From an uncultured Loktanella sp. (GTDB lineage: Bacteria; Pseudomonadota; Alphaproteobacteria; Rhodobacterales; Rhodobacteraceae), in the NCBI GenBank assembly GCA_913061335.1, contig CAJXTP010000005.1, positions 1-29,355 on the forward strand: DNA of 29,355 bases, given 5' to 3'. The notes beneath the pieces were generated by a model. That model saw only the letters and a program-made list of their open reading frames with translations, ran no database searches and was not told where the DNA came from. Positions 1-7,204 of this stretch are shown here, one piece after another. Each line of letters starts with the position of its first letter. Within the stretch, counting starts at the first letter, position 1. The position numbers were made by a program, and so were the translations under genes.

Positions 1-46
1 AGATGTAGAGAGGTCTCGTGGGCTCGGAGATGTGTATAAGAGACAG
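1..46 (+). other. Illumina/Nextera i7 adapter left on contig end (artefact)
   Basis: Positions 13-27 read GTCTCGTGGGCTCGG, the Nextera read-2 adapter. They are followed at 28-46 by the 19-base Tn5 mosaic end AGATGTGTATAAGAGACAG. Positions 5-12 (GTAGAGAG) match, from memory, the adapter-strand form of the i7 index N707, and positions 1-4 (AGAT) match the end of the P7 primer. The order primer end, index, adapter, mosaic end is exactly that of a library molecule, so these bases are synthetic and the genome begins at 47. Confidence 0.98.
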
Positions 47-195
47 GTATAGTAGAACGCGCGCAGCATTTTGCCGCGGCGCATAAATTCTGCCCGTAGT
101 AACTTATAGTCGATGTCGAACCCAAGTGCCTTGGCCGCAGCGTATAGGTTTGATCCATCAATGAAGAGCGCAAGCCGCTCGTCACGATAAAACAT
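47..195 (-). CDS. NYN-domain (LabA/DUF88-like) protein, 5' part only
   Basis: On the minus strand an ATG at 195-193 opens a frame without stops to the adapter junction at 47 (49 codons). It begins MFYRDERLALFIDGSNLYAA and continues with an AKALGFDIDYKLLRAEF stretch. The FIDGSNLY segment is the first acidic motif of the NYN (PIN-like) nuclease fold of LabA/DUF88 proteins, whose conserved Asp helps bind metal. The gene is cut by the end of the assembly, so the rest of the active site cannot be judged. It is divergent from folK, with 94 bases between the starts. An NYN gene next to folK-rpoZ-RSH is, from memory, a common arrangement in Rhodobacterales. The RNA substrate and function are unknown. 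Confidence 0.82.
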
Positions 196-289
196 AAAAT
201 GTCCTTTCGGGTAGGTGTCCTGCTGTGGCGGTAAGCGTGTGAGTGGTGTAAAAAGTGCAGGACAAAGCCGACTCTACGGGAAATATACC

Positions 290-877
290 ATGCCGCAAGC
301 CCACACTGTATATAATTCGGGCAAATTTGCGCTTATTGCCCTTGGAAGTAACGCATCTTCGCCGTGGGGTGACCCTACGGGAACTGTCCTAAAAGCCATA
401 TTCGAAGTCGCGGGTCGGTTGGGTGCGGATGCAGTGCAAAGCCCGCTTTACCGAACGCCTGCGTTTCCAGTGGGCGCGGGCCCTGATTTTGTGAATGCAG
501 CGATTCGCATCCCAACGGGTTTGGATGCGCAAGATGTGCTTGCCATATTGCATCAGATCGAGGCCGAAGCCGCCCGCACACGGACCCTACGTTGGGGTCA
601 GCGCACGCTTGATTTGGACCTGATCGCGCTGGGCAATCAGGTCTGCCCTGATCTGCCGACTTTCACCCATTGGCACGGCCTTGCGCCCGATTTGCAGGCG
701 AAAACTGCGCCTGATCAGTTGATTTTGCCGCATCCGCGTGCGCAAGATCGGTCATTCGTGTTGGTCCCGCTTGCAGATGTGGCGCCCGATTGGGTGCATC
801 CGGTGTTGGGCCGATCCGTGGTTCAAATGCGCGATGCCCGCCCCGCCGATGAGGTGCGCAGCGTTGTTCGTCTGTGA
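290..877 (+). CDS. folK: 2-amino-4-hydroxy-6-hydroxymethyldihydropteridine diphosphokinase
   Basis: FolK (HPPK) transfers pyrophosphate from ATP to 6-hydroxymethyl-7,8-dihydropterin in cytosolic folate synthesis. From the ATG at 290 the protein has 195 residues. The N-terminal ALIALGSN (14-21) is the HPPK opening strand, and RWGQRTLDLDLIALG (101-115) holds the two Mg-binding aspartates, D108 and D110. LILPHP followed by R and a FVLVPLADVAP stretch is the usual C-terminal signature. The frame is open 25 codons further upstream, but that extension runs towards the divergent NYN gene and lacks family similarity, so 290 is preferred. The ribosome-binding site is weak. There is an insert of about 20 residues between LGNQVCP and LILPHP (TFTHWHGLAPDLQAKTAP), longer than in E. 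coli FolK and probably a family variation. Confidence 0.93.
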   Translation: MPQAHTVYNSGKFALIALGSNASSPWGDPTGTVLKAIFEVAGRLGADAVQSPLYRTPAFPVGAGPDFVNAAIRIPTGLDAQDVLAILHQIEAEAARTRTLRWGQRTLDLDLIALGNQVCPDLPTFTHWHGLAPDLQAKTAPDQLILPHPRAQDRSFVLVPLADVAPDWVHPVLGRSVVQMRDARPADEVRSVVRL

Positions 878-902
878 TGCGCCTCCTTGTCAGTCTGGCC
901 CC

Positions 903-931
903 TTGTCATTCTTGGCTATCGGCGCTATCTG
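903..931 (+). promoter_or_regulatory. Candidate sigma-70-type promoter for rpoZ
   Basis: TTGTCA (903-908) lies 16 bases before CTATCT (925-930), or 17 before TATCTG. This resembles alphaproteobacterial housekeeping promoters (TTGAC, 16-18 bases, CTATAT-like). It sits in the 98-base gap between folK and rpoZ, 45 bases before the rpoZ start. Found by eye only. Confidence 0.45.
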
Positions 932-975
932 ACGCCTTTAATAATGACCCCCGTCCGATTGATTGGAGAACGCCA

Positions 976-1329
976 ATGGCCCGCGTTACCGTAGAAGACT
1001 GCGTCGATAAGGTTCCGAACCGTTTTGAACTTGTGATGCTTGCAGCCCACCGTGCCCGTGAAATATCGGCTGGTTCCCCAGTCACCGTGTCCCGTGACAA
1101 CGACAAAAACCCTGTCGTGTCCCTGCGTGAAATCGCGGATGAGACCCAGCGTGCCGATGATCTGCGCGAGCGTCAGATCGAAGCAAACCAGACTCAAATC
1201 GAAGTTGATGAGCCTGAAGAAGACAGCATGTCCCTGTTGATGGGCGCTGAAACTGACAAGCCTGTCGAAGACGACATGTCTGAAGAAAAATTGTTGCGCG
1301 CCCTGATGGACGCCCAAGGCCAGCGTTAA
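976..1329 (+). CDS. rpoZ: RNA polymerase omega subunit
   Basis: This is the 117-residue omega subunit, which binds the beta-prime C-terminal region, helps RNA polymerase assembly and in proteobacteria forms part of a (p)ppGpp site. The start MARVTVEDCVDKVPNRFELV and the AAHRAREISAG helix are diagnostic. The ATG at 976 is preceded by GGAGA at 964-968 with good spacing. A longer open frame reaches back to 874 but has no similarity and overlaps folK. The C-terminal third is very acidic (runs of EPEED and PVEDDMSEE), as in other alphaproteobacterial omegas. It is directly upstream of the (p)ppGpp synthetase/hydrolase, a conserved pairing (rpoZ-spoT in E. coli) of the alarmone enzyme with part of its target. 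Confidence 0.96.
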   Translation: MARVTVEDCVDKVPNRFELVMLAAHRAREISAGSPVTVSRDNDKNPVVSLREIADETQRADDLRERQIEANQTQIEVDEPEEDSMSLLMGAETDKPVEDDMSEEKLLRALMDAQGQR

Positions 1330-1356
1330 TCGCTACTAAACATAGGCGCGGACCAG

Positions 1357-3492
1357 ATGACGACGACAGTAGATGATCTGATCGCTCTGGTCCGCGCTTA
1401 TAACCCCCGTTTGAATGAACCACTGCTGCGTGATGCCTTTGCTTATGGCCAAGACATGCACGACGGGCAGTTCCGTCATTCTGGCGAGCCGTATTATACC
1501 CATCCCGTTGCTGTCACGACCATCCTTGCTGAACAGCAAATGGATGACGCGACCCTTGTGACCGCGCTGCTGCACGACACTATCGAAGATACGAAGGCGA
1601 CATATGCCGAAGTGTCCGAACGTTTTGGCGCTGAGATTGCCGAGCTGGTTGATGGTGTGACCAAGCTGACCAACTTGCAGCTTACCAGCACCGAGACCAA
1701 GCAGGCCGAAAACTTCCGCAAACTGTTCATGGCAACCAGCCGTGATCTGCGCGTGACGCTTGTTAAACTTGCTGACCGTTTGCACAACATGCGCACGATC
1801 AAATCCATGCGCCCAGATAAGCAGCTCCAAAAGGCCCGCGAGACGATGGATATCTACGCCCCGCTTGCTGGCCGTATGGGTATGCAGTGGATGCGCGAAG
1901 AGCTAGAGGATCTGGCGTTCCGCGTCTTGAACCCTGAGGGCCGCAATTCCATCATCCGTCGCTTTATCACGTTGCAGCGTGAAACAGGCGACGTGGTCGA
2001 ACGCATTACTGCCGATATGCGCGTCGAGCTGGAAAAAGCCGATATCACCGCGACCGTCATGGGCCGTGCAAAAAAGCCGTTTTCAATCTGGCGTAAGATG
2101 GAGGAAAAAGAGCAAGGTTTCAGCCGGCTGTCCGACATTTACGGGTTTCGGGTGGTCACCGCGACTGAGGCCGATTGCTACCGTGCGCTGGGCGCGATCC
2201 ATCAGCGTTGGAAATCTGTGCCCGGTCGGTTCAAAGGCTATATCAGTCAGCCCAAGTCGAACGGATATCGGTCGATCCACACAACAGTGTCGGGCCGCGA
2301 CGGCAAGCGGGTCGAGGTTCAGATCCGCACCCGTGAAATGCACGAAGTTGCCGAAACTGGCGTTGCCGCCCATTGGTCATACCGTAACGGTGAACGTGTC
2401 GAAAACCGCTTTGCCGTTGATCCAGTGGCGTGGATTGCAGGCATCACAGAGCGGCTTGATGACAGCCACGGCCATGATGAATTCCTCGAGGCGGTTAAGC
2501 TTGAAATGTATCAGGACCAAGTGTTCTGTTTTACCCCCAAGGGCGACGTGATTAAGTTGCCCCGCGGGGCGACACCTATTGATTTTGCTTATGCTATCCA
2601 CACGCGGATCGGGTCTGCTTGTGTTGGGGCCAAGGTTGATGGCCTGCGCGTGCCGCTTTGGACTCGCTTAAAGAACGGTCAATCGGTCGAAGTTGTCACC
2701 GCCGAAGGACAAACGCCGCAAGCCACGTGGATCGACATCGCCGTGACTGGCCGTGCCAAAACAGCGATTCGCCGTTTCCTACGTGAACAAGATCGCGGCC
2801 GGTTTGTGCGTTTGGGCCGTGAATTGGCCCGCGTTGCGTTCGAACAGATCGGTAAAAAAGCGACGGATAAGGCGCTTGCAACAGCTGCAAAAGAAATGGC
2901 GTTGGAAGATGCCGAAGAAATGCTTGCGCGTCTTGGATCAGCCGAGATTACCGCCCGCGAGATCGTCCGCCGGATCTATCCAAAGCTGGCCGAACAGCAT
3001 GGCGATGAGATCGAAGCAAAGCGCGCGGTTATTGGTCTTGAAGCCGACCAGCGGCATCAACGCGCCCGTTGCTGCCAGCCCGTGCCCGGCGAACGCATTA
3101 TCGGGATCACATATCGCGGACAGGGTGTTGTCGTACACGCCATCGATTGTGACGCATTGGCCGATTTTGAGGATCAGCCAGATCGTTGGGTCGACTTGCA
3201 TTGGCAAGAGGGCACACATAGATCGGTCAATACGGTTACGTTTGACGTGACGATCACAAATGACGCCGGTGTATTGGGCCGTATTTGCACGCTGATCGGT
3301 GAACAGAATGCAAATATTTCGGACCTACGATTTATTGACCGTAAACCAGACTATTTCCGCCTGTTGCTTGATGTAGATTTGAGCGACCATGAACATCTGC
3401 ACCGTGTAACCACGGCGTTGACCGCAGACAGTAACGTGTCGTCGCTTGAGCGGCACAGAGACCCCGCCCTCGCTAGCGCCTTGCGCAGCTAA
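1357..3492 (+). CDS. rsh: Bifunctional (p)ppGpp synthetase/hydrolase (RelA/SpoT homologue)
   Basis: This 711-residue RSH makes and breaks (p)ppGpp for stringent-response control. Order of domains: the HD hydrolase (about 20-190) has H49 and the HD pair H73-D74 in LLHDTIED, so hydrolysis should be intact. The synthetase (about 235-345) has GRAKKPFSIWRKM, the catalytic-type Asp in SDIYGFRVV (D260), NGYRSIHTT (303-311) and EVQIRT (320-325). TGS starts at about 389 (VFCFTPKGDVIKLP), the Cys-containing RARCCQPVPGE segment follows at about 570-580, and a C-terminal ACT domain begins near 630 (TFDVTITNDAGVLGRI). Alphaproteobacteria usually carry one such long RSH. Oddity: the RFKD loop reads RFKG (G294). 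Start is the ATG at 1357, 27 bases after rpoZ; the ribosome-binding site is not strong. Confidence 0.96.
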   Translation: MTTTVDDLIALVRAYNPRLNEPLLRDAFAYGQDMHDGQFRHSGEPYYTHPVAVTTILAEQQMDDATLVTALLHDTIEDTKATYAEVSERFGAEIAELVDGVTKLTNLQLTSTETKQAENFRKLFMATSRDLRVTLVKLADRLHNMRTIKSMRPDKQLQKARETMDIYAPLAGRMGMQWMREELEDLAFRVLNPEGRNSIIRRFITLQRETGDVVERITADMRVELEKADITATVMGRAKKPFSIWRKMEEKEQGFSRLSDIYGFRVVTATEADCYRALGAIHQRWKSVPGRFKGYISQPKSNGYRSIHTTVSGRDGKRVEVQIRTREMHEVAETGVAAHWSYRNGERVENRFAVDPVAWIAGITERLDDSHGHDEFLEAVKLEMYQDQVFCFTPKGDVIKLPRGATPIDFAYAIHTRIGSACVGAKVDGLRVPLWTRLKNGQSVEVVTAEGQTPQATWIDIAVTGRAKTAIRRFLREQDRGRFVRLGRELARVAFEQIGKKATDKALATAAKEMALEDAEEMLARLGSAEITAREIVRRIYPKLAEQHGDEIEAKRAVIGLEADQRHQRARCCQPVPGERIIGITYRGQGVVVHAIDCDALADFEDQPDRWVDLHWQEGTHRSVNTVTFDVTITNDAGVLGRICTLIGEQNANISDLRFIDRKPDYFRLLLDVDLSDHEHLHRVTTALTADSNVSSLERHRDPALASALRS

Positions 3493-3513
3493 GGTACGCA
3501 AAGGACAATTCGG

Positions 3514-4191
3514 TTGGTATTTAAACGCAGGGAAAGACGATCAATCGGCGAGATCGTCGGCCGTTCGCTTTATCCGCGTGGCGGATGGGTGCGTGCGTTT
3601 GAATACGTTAGGCATCGGGTCCGCAGGTTGCCCGATACCCCTGAAAAAATATCGCGCGGGATATGGGCAGGTGTATTTGCGGCATTCACGCCGTTCTACG
3701 GCCTACATTTCTTGATTGCAGCGGTTATCGCTAAGCTGATGCGCGGCAACATATTTGCGTCATTGATGGCGACGTTCTTTGGTTGCCCGCCTACCTATAT
3801 TCCGATTGCGATCGCATCGCTTGGTACGGGCTATTGGATGCAGGGCCTCCCGTTTAACGCCGCGACCTTTGGGTTTGGCAAAGATATCCCTGCCGATTTT
3901 TGTGGGATCGGTTGTCGCTTCGCCGACGCGTTCACTGATATCACGCATAACGTCAAAGCGATCTTTACTGATGAGCGCGCCGATTGGCATGGTTTGCAGG
4001 GTTTCTACGAAGAAGTATTTTTTCCCTATATGATTGGCTCTGTCATTCCGGGCGTTATTGCGGCGACTGTTTGCTACATCATTGCGGTACCTGTGATCCG
4101 TGGCCATCAGAAACGGCGGAAAAAGATATTGCGTGCTAAGTTGGGCCAGCTGAATAAAAAGTCGCTGCAAGCGGGTGACGACAGCGCATAA
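3514..4191 (+). CDS. DUF2062 family membrane protein
   Basis: This 225-residue protein matches the DUF2062 pattern: TPEKISRGIWAGVFAAFTPF, then hydrophobic helices (about 55-75, 85-115) containing FFGCPPTYIPI, and a last membrane segment at about 170-195 (MIGSVIPGVIAATVCYIIAV). The tail is highly basic (RGHQKRRKKILRAK). The start is TTG at 3514, chosen because AAAGGA (3500-3505) lies 8 bases ahead and the encoded MVFKRRERRS opening is typical of the family. Biochemical function is unknown. It lies 21 bases after RSH and just before pdxJ, so it probably belongs to the same transcript. Located in the inner membrane by prediction. Confidence 0.86.
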   Translation: MVFKRRERRSIGEIVGRSLYPRGGWVRAFEYVRHRVRRLPDTPEKISRGIWAGVFAAFTPFYGLHFLIAAVIAKLMRGNIFASLMATFFGCPPTYIPIAIASLGTGYWMQGLPFNAATFGFGKDIPADFCGIGCRFADAFTDITHNVKAIFTDERADWHGLQGFYEEVFFPYMIGSVIPGVIAATVCYIIAVPVIRGHQKRRKKILRAKLGQLNKKSLQAGDDSA

Positions 4192-4236
4192 GCGGGCTAG
4201 CTTTGGCTCGTAATGCTGCCCCAACCGGAGGTTCCG

Positions 4237-4983
4237 ATGACTGCTGATAAACTGCGCCTTGGCGTCAACATCGATCACGTGGCAACCATTCGCAATGCCC
4301 GTGGCGGTGATAACCCTGATCCAGTGCGTGCCGCGATCATGGCCGAGGCCGCTGGTGCCGATGGTATCACCGCCCACCTGCGCGAAGATCGCCGCCATAT
4401 CGTTGACAGCGATATTGAGGGGCTGATGGCTGCGCTGACTGTGCCACTGAATTTCGAGATGGCCGCGACTGCCGAAATGCAGGCAATTGCGCTGCGTCAT
4501 AAGCCGCATGCGATCTGCCTCGTCCCTGAAAAGCGCGAAGAACGTACGACCGAGGGCGGCTTGGATGTGGCGGGCAATGACAATGCGCTTGCGGATTATA
4601 TTGCTCCGTTTCGCGACATGGGTGCCCGTGTGTCGATGTTTATCGCCGCTGACCGTGCGCAAGTGGATGCGTGCCTACGGATTGGTGCACCCGTGATCGA
4701 ATTGCACGCTGGTGCCTACGCCGATGCATGGGCAGAGGGCCGCTGGGACGACCGCGATGTTGAGCTGGCTAAGATCGCGGATATGGCCACATATGCGCAT
4801 GAACGCGGTCTTGAAGTACACGTCGGTCACGGGCTGACCTATGATAGCGTTGGCCCCGTTGCCGCACTGCCGCAAGTGGCCGAACTGAACATCGGGCATT
4901 TCATCATCGGAGAGGCGATCTTTCAGGGACTTGGTCCTGCGATAGCTGAGATGCGCCGCCACATGGACGAGGCGCGCGCGTGA
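4237..4983 (+). CDS. pdxJ: Pyridoxine 5'-phosphate synthase
   Basis: PdxJ condenses 1-deoxyxylulose 5-phosphate with 3-amino-2-oxopropyl phosphate to give pyridoxine 5'-phosphate, the last ring-forming step of the DXP-dependent vitamin B6 route. The 248-residue protein shows LRLGVNIDHVATIRNARGG near the N-terminus (H14), HLREDRRHI (46-54), VCLVPEKR-type strand, ELHAGAYA and the C-terminal ELNIGHFIIGEAI phosphate-binding loop. The ATG at 4237 is chosen over one at 4213 because CCGGAGG (4225-4231) lies just ahead and the shorter form matches the family opening. The stop overlaps the lysE-type start by GTGA. pdxJ next to acpS (here separated by two small genes) is a widespread proteobacterial linkage. 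Confidence 0.96.
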   Translation: MTADKLRLGVNIDHVATIRNARGGDNPDPVRAAIMAEAAGADGITAHLREDRRHIVDSDIEGLMAALTVPLNFEMAATAEMQAIALRHKPHAICLVPEKREERTTEGGLDVAGNDNALADYIAPFRDMGARVSMFIAADRAQVDACLRIGAPVIELHAGAYADAWAEGRWDDRDVELAKIADMATYAHERGLEVHVGHGLTYDSVGPVAALPQVAELNIGHFIIGEAIFQGLGPAIAEMRRHMDEARA

Positions 4984-5603
4984 CCGGATTTGAGTTTGGC
5001 TTATTCATGGTGGCTTGGGCGATTGCAGCGGGATCACCCGGACCTGCGACGCTTGCGATTGCTGGCACGTCGATGAACCGTGGCCGCGCAGCTGGGATCA
5101 CAGTTTCCGCAGGTATCGTGTGTGGATCTGCCACATGGGGGCTGGCTGCCGCGCTGGGCTTAAGCGCGTTGATGGCGGCAAATGCGTGGGTCATGGAAGT
5201 CATGCGGTATTTCGCTGCGGCCTATTTGTTATTCCTAGCGTTCAAGGCAATGCGATCCGCGTTGACGGACAAGCCCATGATGGCGGTGGCTGCAGGTCAG
5301 GGCGGATTGCCCCGCTTGTATGTCAAAGGATTGTTGATCCATCTGACCAATCCAAAGGCGGTGTTGGGCTGGGGTGCGATGTTTGCAATTGCTGTACCGG
5401 TTGGCGCATCGCAAATCGCGGTATTTGAAACCTACGCGGCGCTTTTGTCGGTGTCGTGCTGTGTATTCTTTGGCTATGCGGTTCTATTTTCTACAGGTGT
5501 TTTCGCGCGTGGTTATCAGCGCCTGCGCCGCTGGTTCGAGGGCACATTTGCAGTGCTATTTGGCCTTGCGGGTCTTAAAATTCTGACGGCGCGGCTGACA
5601 TGA
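4980..5603 (+). CDS. LysE/RhtB family amino-acid exporter
   Basis: This 207-residue inner-membrane protein has the LysE-family N-terminal signature WAIAAGSPGPATLAIAGTSMNRG (G18-x-PGP core, about 18-35), several hydrophobic helices, and HLTNPKAVLGWGAMFAI at about 121-137, the second conserved NPK motif. Members export amino acids or related small metabolites by proton antiport; the substrate cannot be told from sequence. The start is GTG at 4980, overlapping the pdxJ stop as GTGA, which implies coupled translation. It ends by ATGA overlap with the Dabb gene. Set between pdxJ and acpS, it is probably a passenger of the operon and not part of B6 synthesis. Confidence 0.9.
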   Translation: MTGFEFGLFMVAWAIAAGSPGPATLAIAGTSMNRGRAAGITVSAGIVCGSATWGLAAALGLSALMAANAWVMEVMRYFAAAYLLFLAFKAMRSALTDKPMMAVAAGQGGLPRLYVKGLLIHLTNPKAVLGWGAMFAIAVPVGASQIAVFETYAALLSVSCCVFFGYAVLFSTGVFARGYQRLRRWFEGTFAVLFGLAGLKILTARLT

Positions 5604-5902
5604 TCCAGCATGTTGTGATGTTGCGGTTGAAGCCAGCCTATGACGAAGAAGAACTCGCAGCCGCGATGGACGGCTTGGCTGCGCTTGATATTGTGGGTTT
5701 TGAAGGTTTTCAACATGGCCCGAACCGTGATGTCGAAAGCAAGACACCTGATCACCCCTATGGTTTCATTTGCGGCTTTGATGATCTGGGCGCGCTGAAC
5801 CGATATGCAAGCGATCCAACCCATCAGGCACTGGGCGCGCGGTTGTGTGCACTCTGTATTGGCGGAGGTGACGGCATTATGGTGATGGATTTAGACGTAT
5901 GA
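5600..5902 (+). CDS. Dabb (stress-responsive A/B barrel) domain protein
   Basis: This 100-residue protein starts MIQHVVMLRLKP, the first strand of the dimeric alpha/beta barrel (Dabb) fold. It also shows a HGPNRDVESKTPDHPYGFI segment and a YASDPTHQALGARL helix typical of that family. Dabb proteins are small cytosolic dimers; some plant and bacterial members are cyclases or are induced by stress, but most have no assigned activity. Both ends overlap neighbours by ATGA (lysE-type gene and acpS), so it is co-translated within the pdxJ-acpS operon. Function here unknown. Confidence 0.85.
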   Translation: MIQHVVMLRLKPAYDEEELAAAMDGLAALDIVGFEGFQHGPNRDVESKTPDHPYGFICGFDDLGALNRYASDPTHQALGARLCALCIGGGDGIMVMDLDV

Positions 5903-6303
5903 TTATCGGAATTGGTACAGACCTTGCGAATATCGAGCGTATCCAAGGCACGCTTGATCGGTTTGGCGACCGGTTTCGCAACCGCGTGTTCACCGACATT
6001 GAACAAGCCAAGGCCGAACGGCGCCGCGATGTGGCAGGCACATATGCCAAACGCTGGGCCGCCAAAGAGGCCTGTTCAAAGGCGCTGGGCACCGGACTTG
6101 CGATGGGGATTTCGTGGAAAGATATGGCCGTTAGCAATATGCGCAGCGGTCAGCCAACGATGGAAGTCACTGGTTGGGCCAAGGACAGATTGGCCGCGCT
6201 TACGCCCGCAGGCCACCGCGCTGTGATCCATGTAACACTGACGGACGACCATCCATGGGCGCAAGCGTTTGTGCTGATAGAGGCCGTGCCAATTGACGCA
6301 TAG
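5899..6303 (+). CDS. acpS: Holo-[acyl-carrier-protein] synthase
   Basis: AcpS moves 4'-phosphopantetheine from CoA to the Ser of apo-ACP, activating fatty-acid synthesis. The 134-residue protein opens MIIGIGTDLANIERI with the Mg-binding D8. It has the second metal ligand E57 in AKRWAAKEACSKALGTGL (50-67), and the WKDMAV and GHRAVIHVTLTDD segments close the fold. Length fits the group I trimeric enzymes. The start overlaps the Dabb stop (ATGA). The next gene, lepB, has its own promoter candidate, so acpS probably ends this operon. Confidence 0.96.
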   Translation: MIIGIGTDLANIERIQGTLDRFGDRFRNRVFTDIEQAKAERRRDVAGTYAKRWAAKEACSKALGTGLAMGISWKDMAVSNMRSGQPTMEVTGWAKDRLAALTPAGHRAVIHVTLTDDHPWAQAFVLIEAVPIDA

Positions 6304-6304
6304 G

Positions 6305-6333
6305 TTGACAGGGCAGGGTCGGGGGCGCATATC
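6305..6333 (+). promoter_or_regulatory. Candidate promoter for lepB-rnc-era-DUF1491
   Basis: A perfect TTGACA (6305-6310) begins two bases after the acpS stop codon. It is followed 17 bases later by CATATC (6328-6333), a modest match to a -10 box. The lepB start is 31 bases further on. The strong -35 and exact spacing make this the best promoter candidate in the window. Confidence 0.55.
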
Positions 6334-6364
6334 GCCTTGATGAACGAACGAGGGATTATTTTCG

Positions 6365-7204
6365 ATGGCTGAAGAAACAGGTGGCCTGATGGCCGGCGTT
6401 AAGGAAACGGTGAAAACCGTGGTCTATGCGTTGATGATCGCAGGCATATTCCGCACGGTCTTTTTCCAGCCATTTTGGATTCCGTCAGGATCGATGAAAG
6501 AAACGCTATTGATCGGCGATTTCTTGTTCGTGAATAAGATGGCCTATGGCTATTCTTATGCATCTTGCCCGTCTATTCGCATTCCGCAATTGGGTGTGGA
6601 TGTTGGCGCTGACGACTTTTGTGGTGTGTTCAAGGGCGCTGATAAACGTCTGTTTGGCAGCGAGCCGGAGCGGGGCGATGTCGTTGTGTTCCGCCACCCT
6701 GTCACAGGGCGCGATTTCGTTAAGCGCCTGATCGGCTTGCCGGGTGACCGCGTGCAAATGCGCAGCGGAAATCTGTATTTGAATGACGTGCAAGTACCCG
6801 TCACCGATGGTGGGCTGTTTGTTGAAACCTACGCGGCCCAAGGGCGTTTTGGATATAAGCCGAGTTGTGCAAACGGAGTAGTCGGCTTGGGGGCCGCTTG
6901 TGAAAAGGAACGTCGGATCGAGACATTGCCAAACGGCGTGACCTATTCGACGCTCAACGTCGGCGACAGAGCGTTGGACAATACGGGCGTCTTTACTGTT
7001 CCTGCAGATGAATTCTTCTTCATGGGTGATAACCGTGACAACTCCACTGATAGCCGTGTGGCCCAAGCGGCCCGTGGTGTTGGTTTCGTGCCGCGCGAAG
7101 ATATCGTAGGTCGTGCTGACCGCGTTGTTTTCTCTGCTGCGGGTCGGTCAATGCTGGCATTTTGGAAATGGCGCTCAGATCGTTTCTTTAAGGCGCTTAA
7201 TTGA
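6365..7204 (+). CDS. lepB: Signal peptidase I
   Basis: Signal peptidase I cleaves signal peptides from secreted pre-proteins at the periplasmic face of the inner membrane. The 279-residue protein has one N-terminal membrane helix (about 17-35, VKTVVYALMIAGIFRTVFF), then FWIPSGSMKETLLIGDFLFVNK with nucleophile S43. Next come RGDVVVFRHP and DFVKRLIGLPGD with the general-base K120, and MGDNRDNSTDSR near the C-terminus. The Ser-Lys dyad is complete. An insertion around 64-100 with two Cys residues (SCPSIRI...DDFCGVF) and another with Cys at about 163 and 174 are longer than in minimal enzymes and common in alphaproteobacteria. The TGA stop overlaps the rnc TTG start. Confidence 0.96.
   Translation: MAEETGGLMAGVKETVKTVVYALMIAGIFRTVFFQPFWIPSGSMKETLLIGDFLFVNKMAYGYSYASCPSIRIPQLGVDVGADDFCGVFKGADKRLFGSEPERGDVVVFRHPVTGRDFVKRLIGLPGDRVQMRSGNLYLNDVQVPVTDGGLFVETYAAQGRFGYKPSCANGVVGLGAACEKERRIETLPNGVTYSTLNVGDRALDNTGVFTVPADEFFFMGDNRDNSTDSRVAQAARGVGFVPREDIVGRADRVVFSAAGRSMLAFWKWRSDRFFKALN

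Noticed and set aside
28..46. Tn5/IS50 mosaic end suggesting a transposon at the contig start
   Set aside because: It is directly preceded by the Nextera adapter and index, so it comes from library preparation and not from a natural insertion.
3760..4662. Open frame of 300 codons on the minus strand opposite the DUF2062 and pdxJ genes
   Set aside because: The translation is rich in His, Arg and Asn with no family pattern, and both opposite-strand genes are clearly real. It is a composition shadow.
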